NCBI GenBank assembly: GCA_025765595.1
Contig: JAIVFH010000023.1
Span: 124,001-188,000, forward strand
DNA from: Obelidium mucronatum
Lineage: Eukaryota > Chytridiomycota > Chytridiomycetes > Chytridiales > Chytriomycetaceae
Direction: 5' to 3'
Length of the DNA: 64,000 bases
Shown here: positions 34,346 to 44,566 of the stretch, piece after piece
Layout of the letters: every line of letters starts with the position of its first letter
How positions within the stretch are numbered: the first letter of the stretch is position 1
Notes under the pieces: model-generated
The model's database searches: none
The model's input: the letters and a program-made list of their open reading frames with translations, nothing else
What the model was told of the DNA's origin: nothing
Translations under genes and position numbers: made by a program

Positions 34346-36499
34346 ATGGGAATCACAGTGTATGCCAGAACCAATTTGGAAACACCCCGACCACTACTTC
34401 GAAAGGCTGGAAATGTGATGCGCCATTTGTTCCAGAGACTTCCTGGCTTCTTTGTTCTTGCAACCATTCCCTTTCTCATGCTTGCGCCTTATTACACTCC
34501 TACTTTCTTTGCTGTCTACTACGCCATCCTCATGATTGCGATCTCAATCATTTCGCTTCGAACTACGTTTGGAATCATGTTCACTGTCATTACATCTTAT
34601 CAGAAATCTAAGACCGATTGGCAACTCAAGCGAGAACAGCATGTGGCTGTGGTCAAAGAGAAGCTGGGATCTTGTGGGGAACTTGATCAGGAACTGCTTT
34701 TGACCGTTGACGATGTGTTCCATGTGATAGTTGTTCCAAATTACAAGGAGTCTGTGGGCACTTTGACAGAAACCTTGGACGTCTTGGCAAGTCACTCTTT
34801 GGCCAAGACAAACTACAAGGTATGTTTTGTTTGGTTTCTTGTATCTTTAAGTCATTTGAGCTCATTTTTGAACGTTGCTCCAACCAGGTTTGTCTTGCGA
34901 TGGAAGAGAATGAAGCGGGCAGTGAAGCAAAAGCTGTTGACATCATTGCCGGATACACTGGCCTCTTCCACACAATCACATACACTGTTCATCCCAAAGA
35001 CATTCCGGGAGAGATCCGTGGTAAATCGTCGAATACAAACTGGGCTTGTACTCAATTGTACTACCGGCTTGTTGCCACCGGCTCGTTACAAGAATCTTTG
35101 GCCTCCAATCAAGACAAGGAAGAGGTTTATATAAACGACTCTCAAGTATCAGCAGCTGCTGCAATTGAGATCAAGCGCCATATATTCACGTGCATGGATG
35201 CTGATTCTTGCTTTGCCAGTACCTACTTTGTTATGGCCGCCTACGAATTTGTTACACTTTCTCCTGCTGCAAGACGAGCTGCAATTTTCATTCCTTCGAT
35301 TGTATTTGATCGCAACTCAGATTCTGTCAATCCATTTGTGAGAATGGTGGATGCTTCTTGGTCTGCTATTCAACTTGGTGTCTTTATGCGCTGGTACCCT
35401 TTCAAGCCAGCTACTTCAGCTTACTCTCTTTCAATGGAGCTTGCGAGAGCTGTTGGATTCTGGGATACTGGACGTGAGGCATTGGGTAATTTAGTAAATT
35501 ATTACTTAGGGATCGAATTTACTAAACAAGAGGGATATAGGCGAGGACTACCATATGACATTTAAATGCTATTTTGCAACTCGTGGACGTCTTCAAATGA
35601 TTCCAATATACTCACCAGCCTCACAATGCAATGTTGTTGGAGTCCACAATACTTCCATCTCTGGAATTATGGCTCGAGTTCAACAAACCCGGCGTCATAT
35701 GTGGGGTGCGCTGGACTTTGGATACATTTTACGTCAAACTGTTTTATGGATGATTGGATGCGGGAACCAGCTTCCAAAGTCCTACTTTGAGGAATCTCCT
35801 AGAAATTCCAAGATCAGCACAGCAGCAAAGAAAATCCCTCTCTTTTTCCGACAAATCGTGACGCTGGTGTTTGTTTTTTACCACACACTGGAACTGTACG
35901 TCTTTTCAAGCCATGTCTTCATTTGCAGCTTGATTATTGGATTTTTCTTGCCACACACCGCTGTAACACCGGGTTTCCTCTCCCCGATTTCGGATTTATA
36001 CTGGAAGTTTTTGACGGGAGATGTATCCACACCGCTGGACCCTTTGATATTGAATGTCACAAGGGTTCTTGGTTCGTTTATGGTTGTTGTTGTGATTTGT
36101 GTTCCCTTGACAGCTATTGGATATGAGTTGTATTATTACTGGAATTCGCGTGGAAGGTGGGGAAACCCCAATGATTTAGAGAAGGGAGGAGTCAGGTCTT
36201 TGATTGGCATTGTTGGAGTCAAAGGTGGTGATCTCCATCCAGTTTTGGGGCTGAAGCCATACACAAGTTCAAAAGATCGGGAATGGTGGATGATTATCGA
36301 ATGGGTCCTTTATCCAGTAGTAGGATTCTTCACATCGATCATGCTTTTGCACGCGTGCCTGATGCATCTGTTCACTGATCGATTGGATTACCAGGTTTCT
36401 GCAAAGCCGGAAAGTTTGAAGAAAATGATGCAAAAGAAGGAGGTCCCACATCAGGGGTTAAACAATGTGGATTCTTTGGAAACTCTCACTTGTAACTAA
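34346..36499 (+). CDS. membrane glycosyltransferase family 2-like protein
   Basis: Three exons, 34346-34819, 34888-35485, 35541-36499; 676 aa. The second intron (35486-35540, 55 nt, branch-like TTACTAAAC) must be removed to read through GEDYHMTFKCYF; otherwise the protein stops at 35565. Two N-terminal spans (FFVLATIPFLMLAPYY, ILMIAISIISL) precede a cytosolic GT-A region with VIVVPNYKES, the metal-site CMDADSCFA, the GEDYHM acceptor motif and QQTRRHMWG, the QxxRW-like end. About four spans follow. The order resembles processive beta-glycosyltransferases (hyaluronan, chitin or glucan synthase-like), but the product is unknown. It lies back to back with a chitinase gene, both suiting wall or matrix polysaccharide. 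Confidence 0.82.
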
Positions 36500-36601
36500 A
36501 ATTAGAATCAATAAACGGTACTTATATTAATACACCTCACTACTGTAAAAGAATATATGCGCAAAGATAAGAAGCGGCCTTCTTGTGCTGGTGTAGATAA
36601 A

Positions 36602-38388
36602 TCAACAGGTTTTTTGCAAATACATGAAACACTCTTGATTCACCCCGCATTGTGCTTTTGTAGTACAAGGGCGATTCGTACAATTCGAGTCTGCTCCAAT
36701 CCAAGTTCCACCACAACGATGCGCAAACAAAGTCTCAGGCACTGCTGGGCCTTGGGGAGGAAACCCGCTTCCTACAATGTGTCCACTCAAAACATTTTTC
36801 ACGGTTTTCGAATACTCGCTGGTGGGTGGGTTCTTGTAATTGGTTGCATTCCATGAAAGCGCGGGTGGATTACTTGATGATACATCGTAAATCGAAAATC
36901 CTCCAAACTGAGGATCTTGTGAAACCATATCGTAAACGGCTTGGAGTTGACCTGGAGGTAAAAAGCCACCGCTGATGGCGCTTGTCCAGTCTCCAGCTAG
37001 GCCGACGATAATGAGCCCTTTGTAAAGAGTCTTCCAGGAGTTGAAATTGAATCCAAAAGGATACGAGCAGGTGGGATTATTGTAGTCTGTATTCATTCGG
37101 CATTTAGTAAGAATTAACGGCTAATTATTTGCAATTTGTTTTTCTTACATTGGACAATGATATAATTGATATAGTCTGCTGTATCTGCTATAACATCACC
37201 AACATTTAGATCCTTGTTACTCTCACCATTCAGGAAGCATTGTGGGACAACTACAGTAATAAAGGCAACCAAAAAAAAAAGTGAGAAAAAAATTTTGTAC
37301 AAAAATTTTCAAAGGAAAATTTACTCAACTCGCCAAGAGAGTTCCAGGACTCAACCGCCTCAAGTTCTTAACCAATGATATCATTTCGGGATTCCAAATA
37401 CTTGGAGCTGTATTTTTCTCAATATCCAGCTCAATCCCATCCAAGACGACTCCTGGACCAAATGGCCTCACAGGCCCTTTTCCTTCCAGAAACATGTCAT
37501 AGAACAGTTGTGCGTATTTGGCTCCATCTCCGGGAATGAATAAGTACGGAGATGTCTTGTCTCCACCAAGCGATAGAACGATTTTCACTCCCTGAGCTTG
37601 GCACTCTTTGATGTCTCGACCAAGAGCAATATAGTTTCGTACCTATTAGGAGGGGAATTTCAATTGGAGTCAGAGATGCCCTGCCTTCTTGAAAACATAT
37701 TTACAATATCGGCTGGATTTGTTTCTCTGCCGTTCCCTTGATAAACATATACACCGCCATAGTTGGATTCCGAAAATCCAGCAAATGTAATTGTAAATGA
37801 GTTTCTACCACCGCCAAATATATCCAAGAACGCAAGATTGATTGTGTTATAGAGACCTTTATAGAAAAACCTCATGAGTATTCCGGCACGCGAAAAAGAA
37901 GATATAATAGTTCTACCAGTATTACAGTAATACACAAGCGGATGTTGATAATCACTCCATGTTGAAGTTCGACTGTTGATTCCTCCAATAATGGCAACAC
38001 CATTGGCAACTGCATTCTGGCCGTAATAGCCAATCAATTGGCCACGCGATATAATAGGTGGATTCACAGTCGCTGTAGGGGACGGAGCGGTTGTGGATGT
38101 CTCCGATGATAAGGATGTCGATGTTGGAACAATTGTACTATGACCCAGATCTGGAAGGTTTGTTGCACTGCTACCATTGCCAGAAACCGAGTCTTTTTGA
38201 CGCAAAACAAAGTGTGCTGTTAATGCAGACGCTCCGGCAATGATAAATATCAGTGCTGCCACAATCAAAAGGGTCTTGCGGCGTGCAGCCGATGATTGAG
38301 GGACGGTTCCCGTTGTTGGGGTCGGTAATTTGGGATCTAAACCACTAACACCGCCAGACTGTCTATCCAAAGTGGGAAACTCGTGCAT
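36602..38388 (-). CDS. type II membrane GH18 chitinase with Cys-rich C-terminus
   Basis: Five exons, 37917-38388, 37705-37856, 37330-37642, 37149-37250, 36602-37086; 507 aa. A short cytosolic N-terminus and one membrane span (LLIVAALIFIIAGASALTA) come before a Ser/Thr stalk and a class III-type GH18 barrel: QLIGYYGQNA, YNTINLAFLDIF, KIVLSLGGD, DGIELDIE with the catalytic Glu, and VQYYNNPTC. The last about 35 residues are Cys-rich (CGGTWIGADSNCTNRPC ... CGVNQEC), like a small carbohydrate-binding or disulphide module. It would hydrolyse chitin at the cell surface during wall remodelling. The 60-nt intron 37857-37916 is in frame and stop-free. A TATA-like element lies at 38418-38425. Confidence 0.9.
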
Positions 38389-38417
38389 AATAAATGTAGT
38401 AATATCTCTTATTCAAG

Positions 38418-38425
38418 GTTTTATA
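38418..38425 (-). promoter_or_regulatory. TATA-like element for the chitinase gene
   Basis: TATAAAAC on the minus strand about 30 bp before the ATG at 38388. Confidence 0.4.
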
Positions 38426-38525
38426 CTATTTTTGGAACTGTAGGAATCGCCTGCTTCCAGAAGAATTTTTCCTTGTCAGTTAAACAATAAACACTTAAAC
38501 ACTTTAATTTTCAGCATTCATACTC

Positions 38526-38535
38526 TTTTATAAAT
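38526..38535 (+). promoter_or_regulatory. TATA-like element for the nucleotidyltransferase-like gene
   Basis: TTTTATAAAT about 45 bp before the ATG at 38577. The chitinase and this gene share a 188-bp divergent promoter. Confidence 0.45.
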
Positions 38536-38576
38536 ATGAACCGGTTGTAAAATAATTACTGTGAGTTTTAAAAAAT

Positions 38577-39785
38577 ATGGGCGGAAATGCAATCAAAAAC
38601 GTCCAACGCTTGACAACAGCGGATCACCACCGCCTAACAACGCGCTTGATTCCACTTCTCAAACAACGATACCGATTCGTAGCAGTTCCCCGCTTCTTAC
38701 CAACAAAGACATCGCACGGAGATTTGGATCTTTTGGTATCTGATGAGCCCAACACACCATTCGGCGTCAACGAACTCAAGACGGTTCTAAACCTACCCCC
38801 TGAAACCGAAGGCATCATGAATGGAAACATGGTATCCTTAAACGTGGAGGGATTCCAAGTCGATGTGAATGTCGTCCGGAGTTTGCCCACATGTGCATGC
38901 TTTCATCATCCTGACGACAAAGTGTTAAAGAATCATGATCAACTTGTTCTTGAAGCGAGCGTTGGTTTCATGGATTGGGGGGATTTGAATAGAGTCCTTG
39001 GATTCGTTGCCAAGCGCCGCGGTTTGGTCTATTCAGACGTGGGTCTTGTTGCTCCCATCCTGACCTCTGATATCATTCTGGAGGAGGCTTCGCCACAACT
39101 GATTTCAACAACGACAAAAACAGCAACGACAACACCAACAGCAGCGTTAGCAGCAAAAACTGCTTCACTTAAAGTTGGACAGATTATTCTAACGCATTCA
39201 ACAACACAAGTTTTGGAGTATCTAAAGTACCCATCTCAAAAGTGGATTGAAGGATTCCAAAACAATACGGATCTCTTTGAATTCATGGTGTCTTCGCCCT
39301 ACTTTTCGCATCACGATATCTTGAACACATTGTTGAAACCGAAAGCGGGGGATAAACAGCGACCAATGGTTGTGGAGTTTCGTGATTATTTATTGGACTT
39401 GAATGGGGGCGTTGCTCCAACCCAGGATCAAATCGACGCTGGCAAATTGGATAAGCACCATGAAAAGTTGAAGGCTTTATCTGCGTTTGGAAAGATGGGT
39501 GTTTTTAAAACGATGGCTGCGGAGTATCTTGAGACTGTGAGAATTGATTCGGCAATGAAGAAGGCGTTCAGCGGAGAAGTTATTATGAGTGTTATAGGTC
39601 ATGAGGAGGAAGGGAGAAATATCGGGCTTGTGAAGGCAGCAGTGAGGAAACTGCTTGTAGCGCAGCTGGAGACTGGTGGCCACGAGTCAGATGAATGGAA
39701 AAAGAAAGTAGCAACTATGCCAAAGGAAGATATCGAAGAATTGATTCGAAAAGTTTGGAATGATATTCGTCAAACAAAAGACTGA
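38577..39785 (+). CDS. nucleotidyltransferase-like protein of the MGGNA(I/L)K type
   Basis: 402 aa in a single exon, unlike most neighbours. It starts MGGNAIKNVQRLT and has a putative nucleotidyltransferase metal site HGDLDLLVS (G-x-D-x-D) around residue 52, then NVEGFQVDVNVV, which could supply a further acidic residue, and FMDWGDLNRVLGFVAKRRGL. This start and spacing match a family I recall from large DNA phages, giant viruses and scattered fungi, with no firmly established function. The C-terminal half (Ala/Thr linker, then helices ending EELIRKVWNDI) is unrecognised. It may transfer nucleotides to RNA or a protein; that is inference. Codon use is like neighbouring host genes, so any transfer would be old. 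Confidence 0.65.
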   Translation: MGGNAIKNVQRLTTADHHRLTTRLIPLLKQRYRFVAVPRFLPTKTSHGDLDLLVSDEPNTPFGVNELKTVLNLPPETEGIMNGNMVSLNVEGFQVDVNVVRSLPTCACFHHPDDKVLKNHDQLVLEASVGFMDWGDLNRVLGFVAKRRGLVYSDVGLVAPILTSDIILEEASPQLISTTTKTATTTPTAALAAKTASLKVGQIILTHSTTQVLEYLKYPSQKWIEGFQNNTDLFEFMVSSPYFSHHDILNTLLKPKAGDKQRPMVVEFRDYLLDLNGGVAPTQDQIDAGKLDKHHEKLKALSAFGKMGVFKTMAAEYLETVRIDSAMKKAFSGEVIMSVIGHEEEGRNIGLVKAAVRKLLVAQLETGGHESDEWKKKVATMPKEDIEELIRKVWNDIRQTKD

Positions 39786-39820
39786 TTTGTTTAATCCTGC
39801 CTTCTTTCCTCGTTTGTGTT

Positions 39821-40854
39821 CTAGTCCTCTGTATTCCTCCAAAAGAAAACCATTTTGTGCAAGTATATTCTCACGTCGCGGGCGAAATATAAAACCAAAA
39901 CGGCAGTGACAATTGGATCCAATCCAGCCAATACATTTACAAACACAATCACAGACATTCTTATATTGATCTCATTTTCGCCAATTTGCGGATCCATGGG
40001 CAAGAAGTAAAAAGCGATAATTTGCGGACTGTACAGGAGGAGAATAGATGTAGTCATCAGGAGCGAGTTTTTGACCATCGTTCGATTCGACTTTGTGACG
40101 TATTCCTGACCATGAGAAGCAATGAATACGCGTAGCTGCTTAGCTGCAAGCCTGAAAGTTTGTTGGTAGAGCAGTAGAGATGTCGGCGTTGTAATCATAA
40201 GAGTGATAGGAAGAACTAACTTCCAATTGTAGTAGTCAATTTGCGGAACAGGCAGCTAACAGTTGCAAAAGAATGGTAAGCCATGAGCACAAAATACAAA
40301 AATATTTTAAACATTTTCTCAACTGCAATTCCAATAAAGAGACTGAGAATCAGAGTCACAAGGAACACCAAGCCGGCAACCAAAAAGTAAATTCGACTGC
40401 CGTTTACAACATGTAATCCCTTCACGCGAAAGAATCGCTCCATTGCGAGAGAGACATTGAACCAAAGGACAAACTCAAGCCAGAGCGGATTCATTGTCAG
40501 ATTGAAGCGGACCAAGGCTTCAGAGTTGTAATAGAGGTTCACAATGGCGGCTGTGGCATTATAGACAGACCAGAGGAAACTGAAGAACACGAGAACAAGT
40601 AGGAGCCGATGAGCTGTACTCATTAGGGCCAAGGATTGTGCCTTGTAGAAACCATAGAGGACTGAGAGATTTGAGAAGGTACCAAGAAGGAAGAGAGGAA
40701 CGTTCAAGCCATAAAGGTAGTAGAAAATAGGATCAGAAGGACTCTCTGTTGGAAATTCTGTTCTTTGAGTATGATTCATTGAGGCATGGAGATAATTGTT
40801 GAAAGTGGTGATTTCTCCCAAAGAAAGATAATGCAATCGCTTTTTGATTTCCAT
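39821..40854 (-). CDS. seven-transmembrane rhodopsin-like (class A) GPCR candidate
   Basis: Two exons, 40261-40854 and 39821-40219, joined in phase 0 across a 41-nt intron with a GACTAC branch; 330 aa. Seven hydrophobic segments are visible. Class A landmarks are a TM1 Asn (GTFSNLSVLY), a DRY-like triad after TM3 (MERFFRV), a TM6 proline (LLLYSPQII), and an NPxxY-like DPIVT in TM7 (LAGLDPIVTAVLVLYF) followed by a short basic tail. The N-terminus has N-glycosylation sequons. Ligand unknown. Without the splice both halves look like orphan membrane fragments. Class A-like receptors are scarce in fungi outside early-branching groups. Confidence 0.7.
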
Positions 40855-41059
40855 CTCCACCGGTTAAGCCCAACAAGATCGAAAAAAAAGATATAGTGGC
40901 ATGTATCTTATAGCATGGTTTAAGAAGAAAAGATACTGCCTAAAACGGTAAATATTACACAACCTTCGGGAGTAGAGATCCACCTTGGGATCCCTTTCCT
41001 GATCCCCTTCGAAAGTTTAGGCCGTGTATATTTCATCATCAGAAATTCTGCTCTGGAAG

Positions 41060-41968
41060 ATGTTTAAAACAGAGTCGTACCCACCACTTTCGCCATCTCA
41101 GTTGAAAGAGTACCTCAATTTCATTGGATGCAATCATCAGCATGATAATCCATCGCTTGAGAATCTCAATGCAATCTTGATTGGTCAGGCAACAACGATA
41201 CCATTTCTCCGAGTAATCTCGCCGGGTCAATTGTCGATAGAGCCGGAACAAGTGTTTCAAAGACTCGTTATCGATCGCCGAGGAGGGTATTGCTTCCACT
41301 TGAACATTTTGCTTGTTCGTGTGCTAAAGGCTTTGGGCTACACTGTCTCGAACGGAGTGTCTCGTGGGGCAAAGTGGGATCCTGACGATCAGCAGTACTC
41401 GTTTATCGGCCCTACACACATGGTAGTGTTTGTGCAGCTTGGATCAGTGCTGTACCTTGCCGATCTTGGATTCAACCACGTGGGGTTGACGCAAGCGATT
41501 GAAATCACGGATGGAGCCGAGGTTGACTCTGTTGCCGGTGAACGGCACTTGATTCGATCGTCGAATTTGACTGGTGACGGAAACTGGATTCTGTGGCACC
41601 GGAGGGCACCGTGGGCGCCGCAAGTGGAAGCGGCACAGGCCAACGACGACGGGTTTACGCCGCTGCTCTACTTTACGCTCGAGCGGTTCCGGCCTGCGGA
41701 CTACGAGGTGCTCAACTTCTACACTTCGCATGCCGCCGACTTTATTCTCGCGCGGTCGTTTGTCGCGTCGCTGGTGACACGTGCGGGGGGCCGCGTGGTG
41801 CTTACCGACACGGTGTTGCGCACGCGCGGGGAAAGGGGGCACGAGCACACAGCGACGCGCTTCGCGTCGGCGGCAGCGCTCGGCGACGCGCTGCTGGCAC
41901 ACTTTGGCGTGCGGCTGACGCGCGAGGAGGCGGCGGCGGCGCACACGCGCTTTTTCGCGACTGATTAA
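41060..41968 (+). CDS. arylamine N-acetyltransferase, paralogue 1
   Basis: 302 aa, single exon. Transfers acetyl (or malonyl/propionyl in some fungal homologues) from CoA to aromatic amines and hydrazines. The Cys-His-Asp triad is visible: RRGGYCFHLN, THMVVFV and ADLGFN. The family's C-terminal lid region follows RFRPADYEVLNFYTS. Base composition changes sharply inside the gene: from about 41590 it is very GC-rich to its end. The stop is only 14 bp before the ATG of the next gene on the same strand. The ATG MFKTESYPP is chosen as the first Met giving a normal family length. Confidence 0.9.
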   Translation: MFKTESYPPLSPSQLKEYLNFIGCNHQHDNPSLENLNAILIGQATTIPFLRVISPGQLSIEPEQVFQRLVIDRRGGYCFHLNILLVRVLKALGYTVSNGVSRGAKWDPDDQQYSFIGPTHMVVFVQLGSVLYLADLGFNHVGLTQAIEITDGAEVDSVAGERHLIRSSNLTGDGNWILWHRRAPWAPQVEAAQANDDGFTPLLYFTLERFRPADYEVLNFYTSHAADFILARSFVASLVTRAGGRVVLTDTVLRTRGERGHEHTATRFASAAALGDALLAHFGVRLTREEAAAAHTRFFATD

Positions 41969-41982
41969 ATAAACAACAAACG

Positions 41983-44482
41983 ATGGGCGGCTGCTGCAGC
42001 GCCACCCCCGCACCCGCGCCCGCCCCCACGCCGACGCCCGTCAAGACGCTCGCGGCCGCGCTCGAGGACGCGCTGACTGTGACGCCGCGGCCGGCGCTCG
42101 TGTGGCTCGGGCCGAAGGGCTCGCTGCGGGAGAGCGCCCAGGCGAGCGCCGAGGCGTCCGCGCTGGCGAGCGCCACGCTGGCCGCGCACCAGAGCGCCGC
42201 CGCCCCCGCACGCAAGGGCAGAAGCCGCCCCCACACGCCGCAGCCGGACCCGCCGTCGCTGTTTGTGCGCGAGTCGACCATGCTGGCGCTGTTTGGCCAG
42301 CTGCGCCACCAGGAGAACGAGACCATGAACGCCGTCGTGCTCGTCAGGTACAGGGCCACGGAAAAGTCGCTCTTCCAGGTGAAGCTTAAACCAGCCCCGA
42401 AGTTCAGGCAGCTGGAAGACCTGGAAACTGCAAAAGCAACAACAACTGCTACAATACACATCAACAGCTACAAAATGAAGAAGCGTCTAAAGCGTCTCAA
42501 AAAGTACCGACACGAAAATGTCACGGAGTTTTTGTTTGCCGCCGTGTCAACTAGCTCGGATCCAAAAGTAAATCCACAACCAGATCATGCCTGGAAGGGA
42601 AGGCGATATGCGTCCGAATTCTATATCGTCATGGAAAACTGCAGCAGAGGAACTCTTGAGGACGCACTTTGCGGCCTTCGTTTTCCATTGCCCATGATTG
42701 TGAAGCTATCACTTTGTCGTGACCTCTTTCTTGGGCTCCAACACATTCACTACCATCGGGGTCCCCTTGGTCAACTCTCTGCACGTACCTGCTATGTCAC
42801 AGATGGTTGGCGACTTAAAATTTATCCTGGAAAATTTACCAGTGTCGCTGAGCTATGTCCTCTGTCAAATTCCTTTGACATTTATGAAAAGTTTGCTTCA
42901 AGGCTTTTCACCCCTCCCGATGAGATTGAGCGATATCCAAAGACGTTTAAATCTATTGAAGGAGATGTATATAGGTAATAGTACCGCCTACGAATACCAC
43001 CGCAGAAGGCTTTCTTTCATTTCTGCCGCAGTTCATCCGCCGAAGGCGGTTTATTCTTTTTTTCCTGCCGCCTTTCCGTCTCATGCACAGGCATACCGTT
43101 TGAATTCTAACCTTTCTCTTTTTGCCCCAGTGCCAGTCTATTAATGAACATGATCATGTGCGACGGCCAACGACCCTTTGTTGATCAAACAAACCTGGAT
43201 GACCTGATAAAACGCCTCCCTGAAGACGAGCATTCCATCCTCAGACCACCATTACCCAAAGAATGTAACCCCAAACTCGTCAAACTCATTCAAGACGGCT
43301 GGTCCTTTTATCCCGAAAACAGACCAAAGATCTCTGATATCCTTCTCCAACTGGATATGCTTCTCAACCGCCTCCTCCCCCGAAAATCCAGAGACATTGA
43401 ACTCCACCTATCCAAAATATACGCCCAAGAAATCAATAACTACCTCCTCGAATTAGAAAGCGCTCAATCTCACCTCTCAAACAACCTCGGAGAAGCCGTC
43501 ACAAAGCGCCTCGCCGAAAGCGAAATGAGAGTCCAAACCATACGAGCCGAATACCAACGCCAAATCGACGGCCTCAAAGAACAACTGGGCCAAACACAAG
43601 AACACGTACACATACAAGCAAACTCCCTGGGAATGGAAACAGACCAAATGAAGACGAAACTGCGGATGCTGGAACAAAATGTACTAGCGAGCAGGCTGAG
43701 TCTATTGCCGGACCCACTCTCCAAACTCTTGATTGAAAATGTAACGTCGATTCGGTTGTCCAAAGGGGATTCCTTTGCGATTCCGGATTTGGATGTCCTT
43801 TTTCGTCCTACAACTTTCCCCAATGCGACAGTTATGGTTGTTTCGATTGCAGGATTCAATCGATATATCCAACAGCTCAATAACGCGCCCAAAATATTGA
43901 TTGAAATTCTAAAGAGTTATTATCAAGGGATTGACGACGCTGTTCTTGCTTGTGCTCATCAAGGAAGTGGACGGGTCTATGTCGTGGAACGGATTACAGA
44001 TGCAGTTGTGCTTGTTTCCGGGGCAATTGAACGCGATGAAAAGAGTGCGGCGAGTGCTGTGGATGTTGGTGTGAAATTGATTGAGTGGGCAACAAAGTGG
44101 GATGCGACAAAATTCTTGTCTGGCAGCAATGCGAGGCTCTTGCTTCGCATTGGGATTCATACGGGTCCTGTTCTTGGTGGCTTGATTGGGAAAACACCGA
44201 AACTGTTGCTTATGGGAGGTAACGAGGTTTATCTTGTACGTTCTTATTCCTCCTTTGTTTTCACACACTCGCTCTCTTTCTCTCTTTCTAGAAACACTTA
44301 ATATGGCCACAATGATTGAGACAACTTGTGGAGTTCAGGAAATGCGTGTTAGCGCCTTCACTCATTCACAAATTCTCTCGTCGGGACAAGATGATCGTTT
44401 TGTATTTGAGGCAAAAGAGGATGTAGACTTGAAGCAAAAGGGAAAACTAGGCGTGTTTAAAGTTCTTGTTGATCGAGGATAA
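41983..44482 (+). CDS. soluble kinase-homology / nucleotide cyclase protein with N-myristoylation signal
   Basis: Three exons, 41983-42974, 43131-44218, 44292-44482; 756 aa, frame kept. N-terminus MGGCCS fits N-myristoylation with palmitoylated cysteines; a Pro/Ala-rich GC-rich region follows. A kinase-homology domain (about 130-420) has YIVMENCSRGTLEDAL, QLSARTCYVTDGWRLKI (no catalytic HRD Asp or DFG) and GDVYSASLLMNMIMCDGQRPF. Then come a coiled coil (about 440-560) and a class III cyclase domain (about 585-725) with VSIAGFNRYI, VYVVERITDAVVLVSG, LRIGIHTGPVLGGLIGK and LMGETLNMATMIETT. This is the intracellular design of receptor guanylate cyclases without receptor or membrane span. The first metal-binding Asp position appears to be Ser (see findings). 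Confidence 0.85.
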
Positions 44483-44566
44483 AGTGTCAAAAACAAAACA
44501 ATTTATTACTCAAACCACTCCAAATATTTTTCGCTTAAAAAAATCGTATTTCAGCGAAAAGAACAC

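Noticed and set aside
34166..35134. Single-exon reading of the GT2 N-terminus with a different C-terminus
   Set aside because: It reads through intron 34820-34887; splicing gives VCLAMEENE and the conserved continuation.
35486..35565. Frameshift or premature stop in the GT2 gene
   Set aside because: Removing a 55-nt GT..AG intron with a TTACTAAAC branch site restores the GEDYHM motif exactly.
41574..42389. Several long overlapping frames on both strands (for example 41802-42464 minus, 41593-41964 plus)
   Set aside because: They are shadows caused by high GC in NAT1 and the cyclase gene; they have no family motifs and run antisense or out of frame to well-supported domains.
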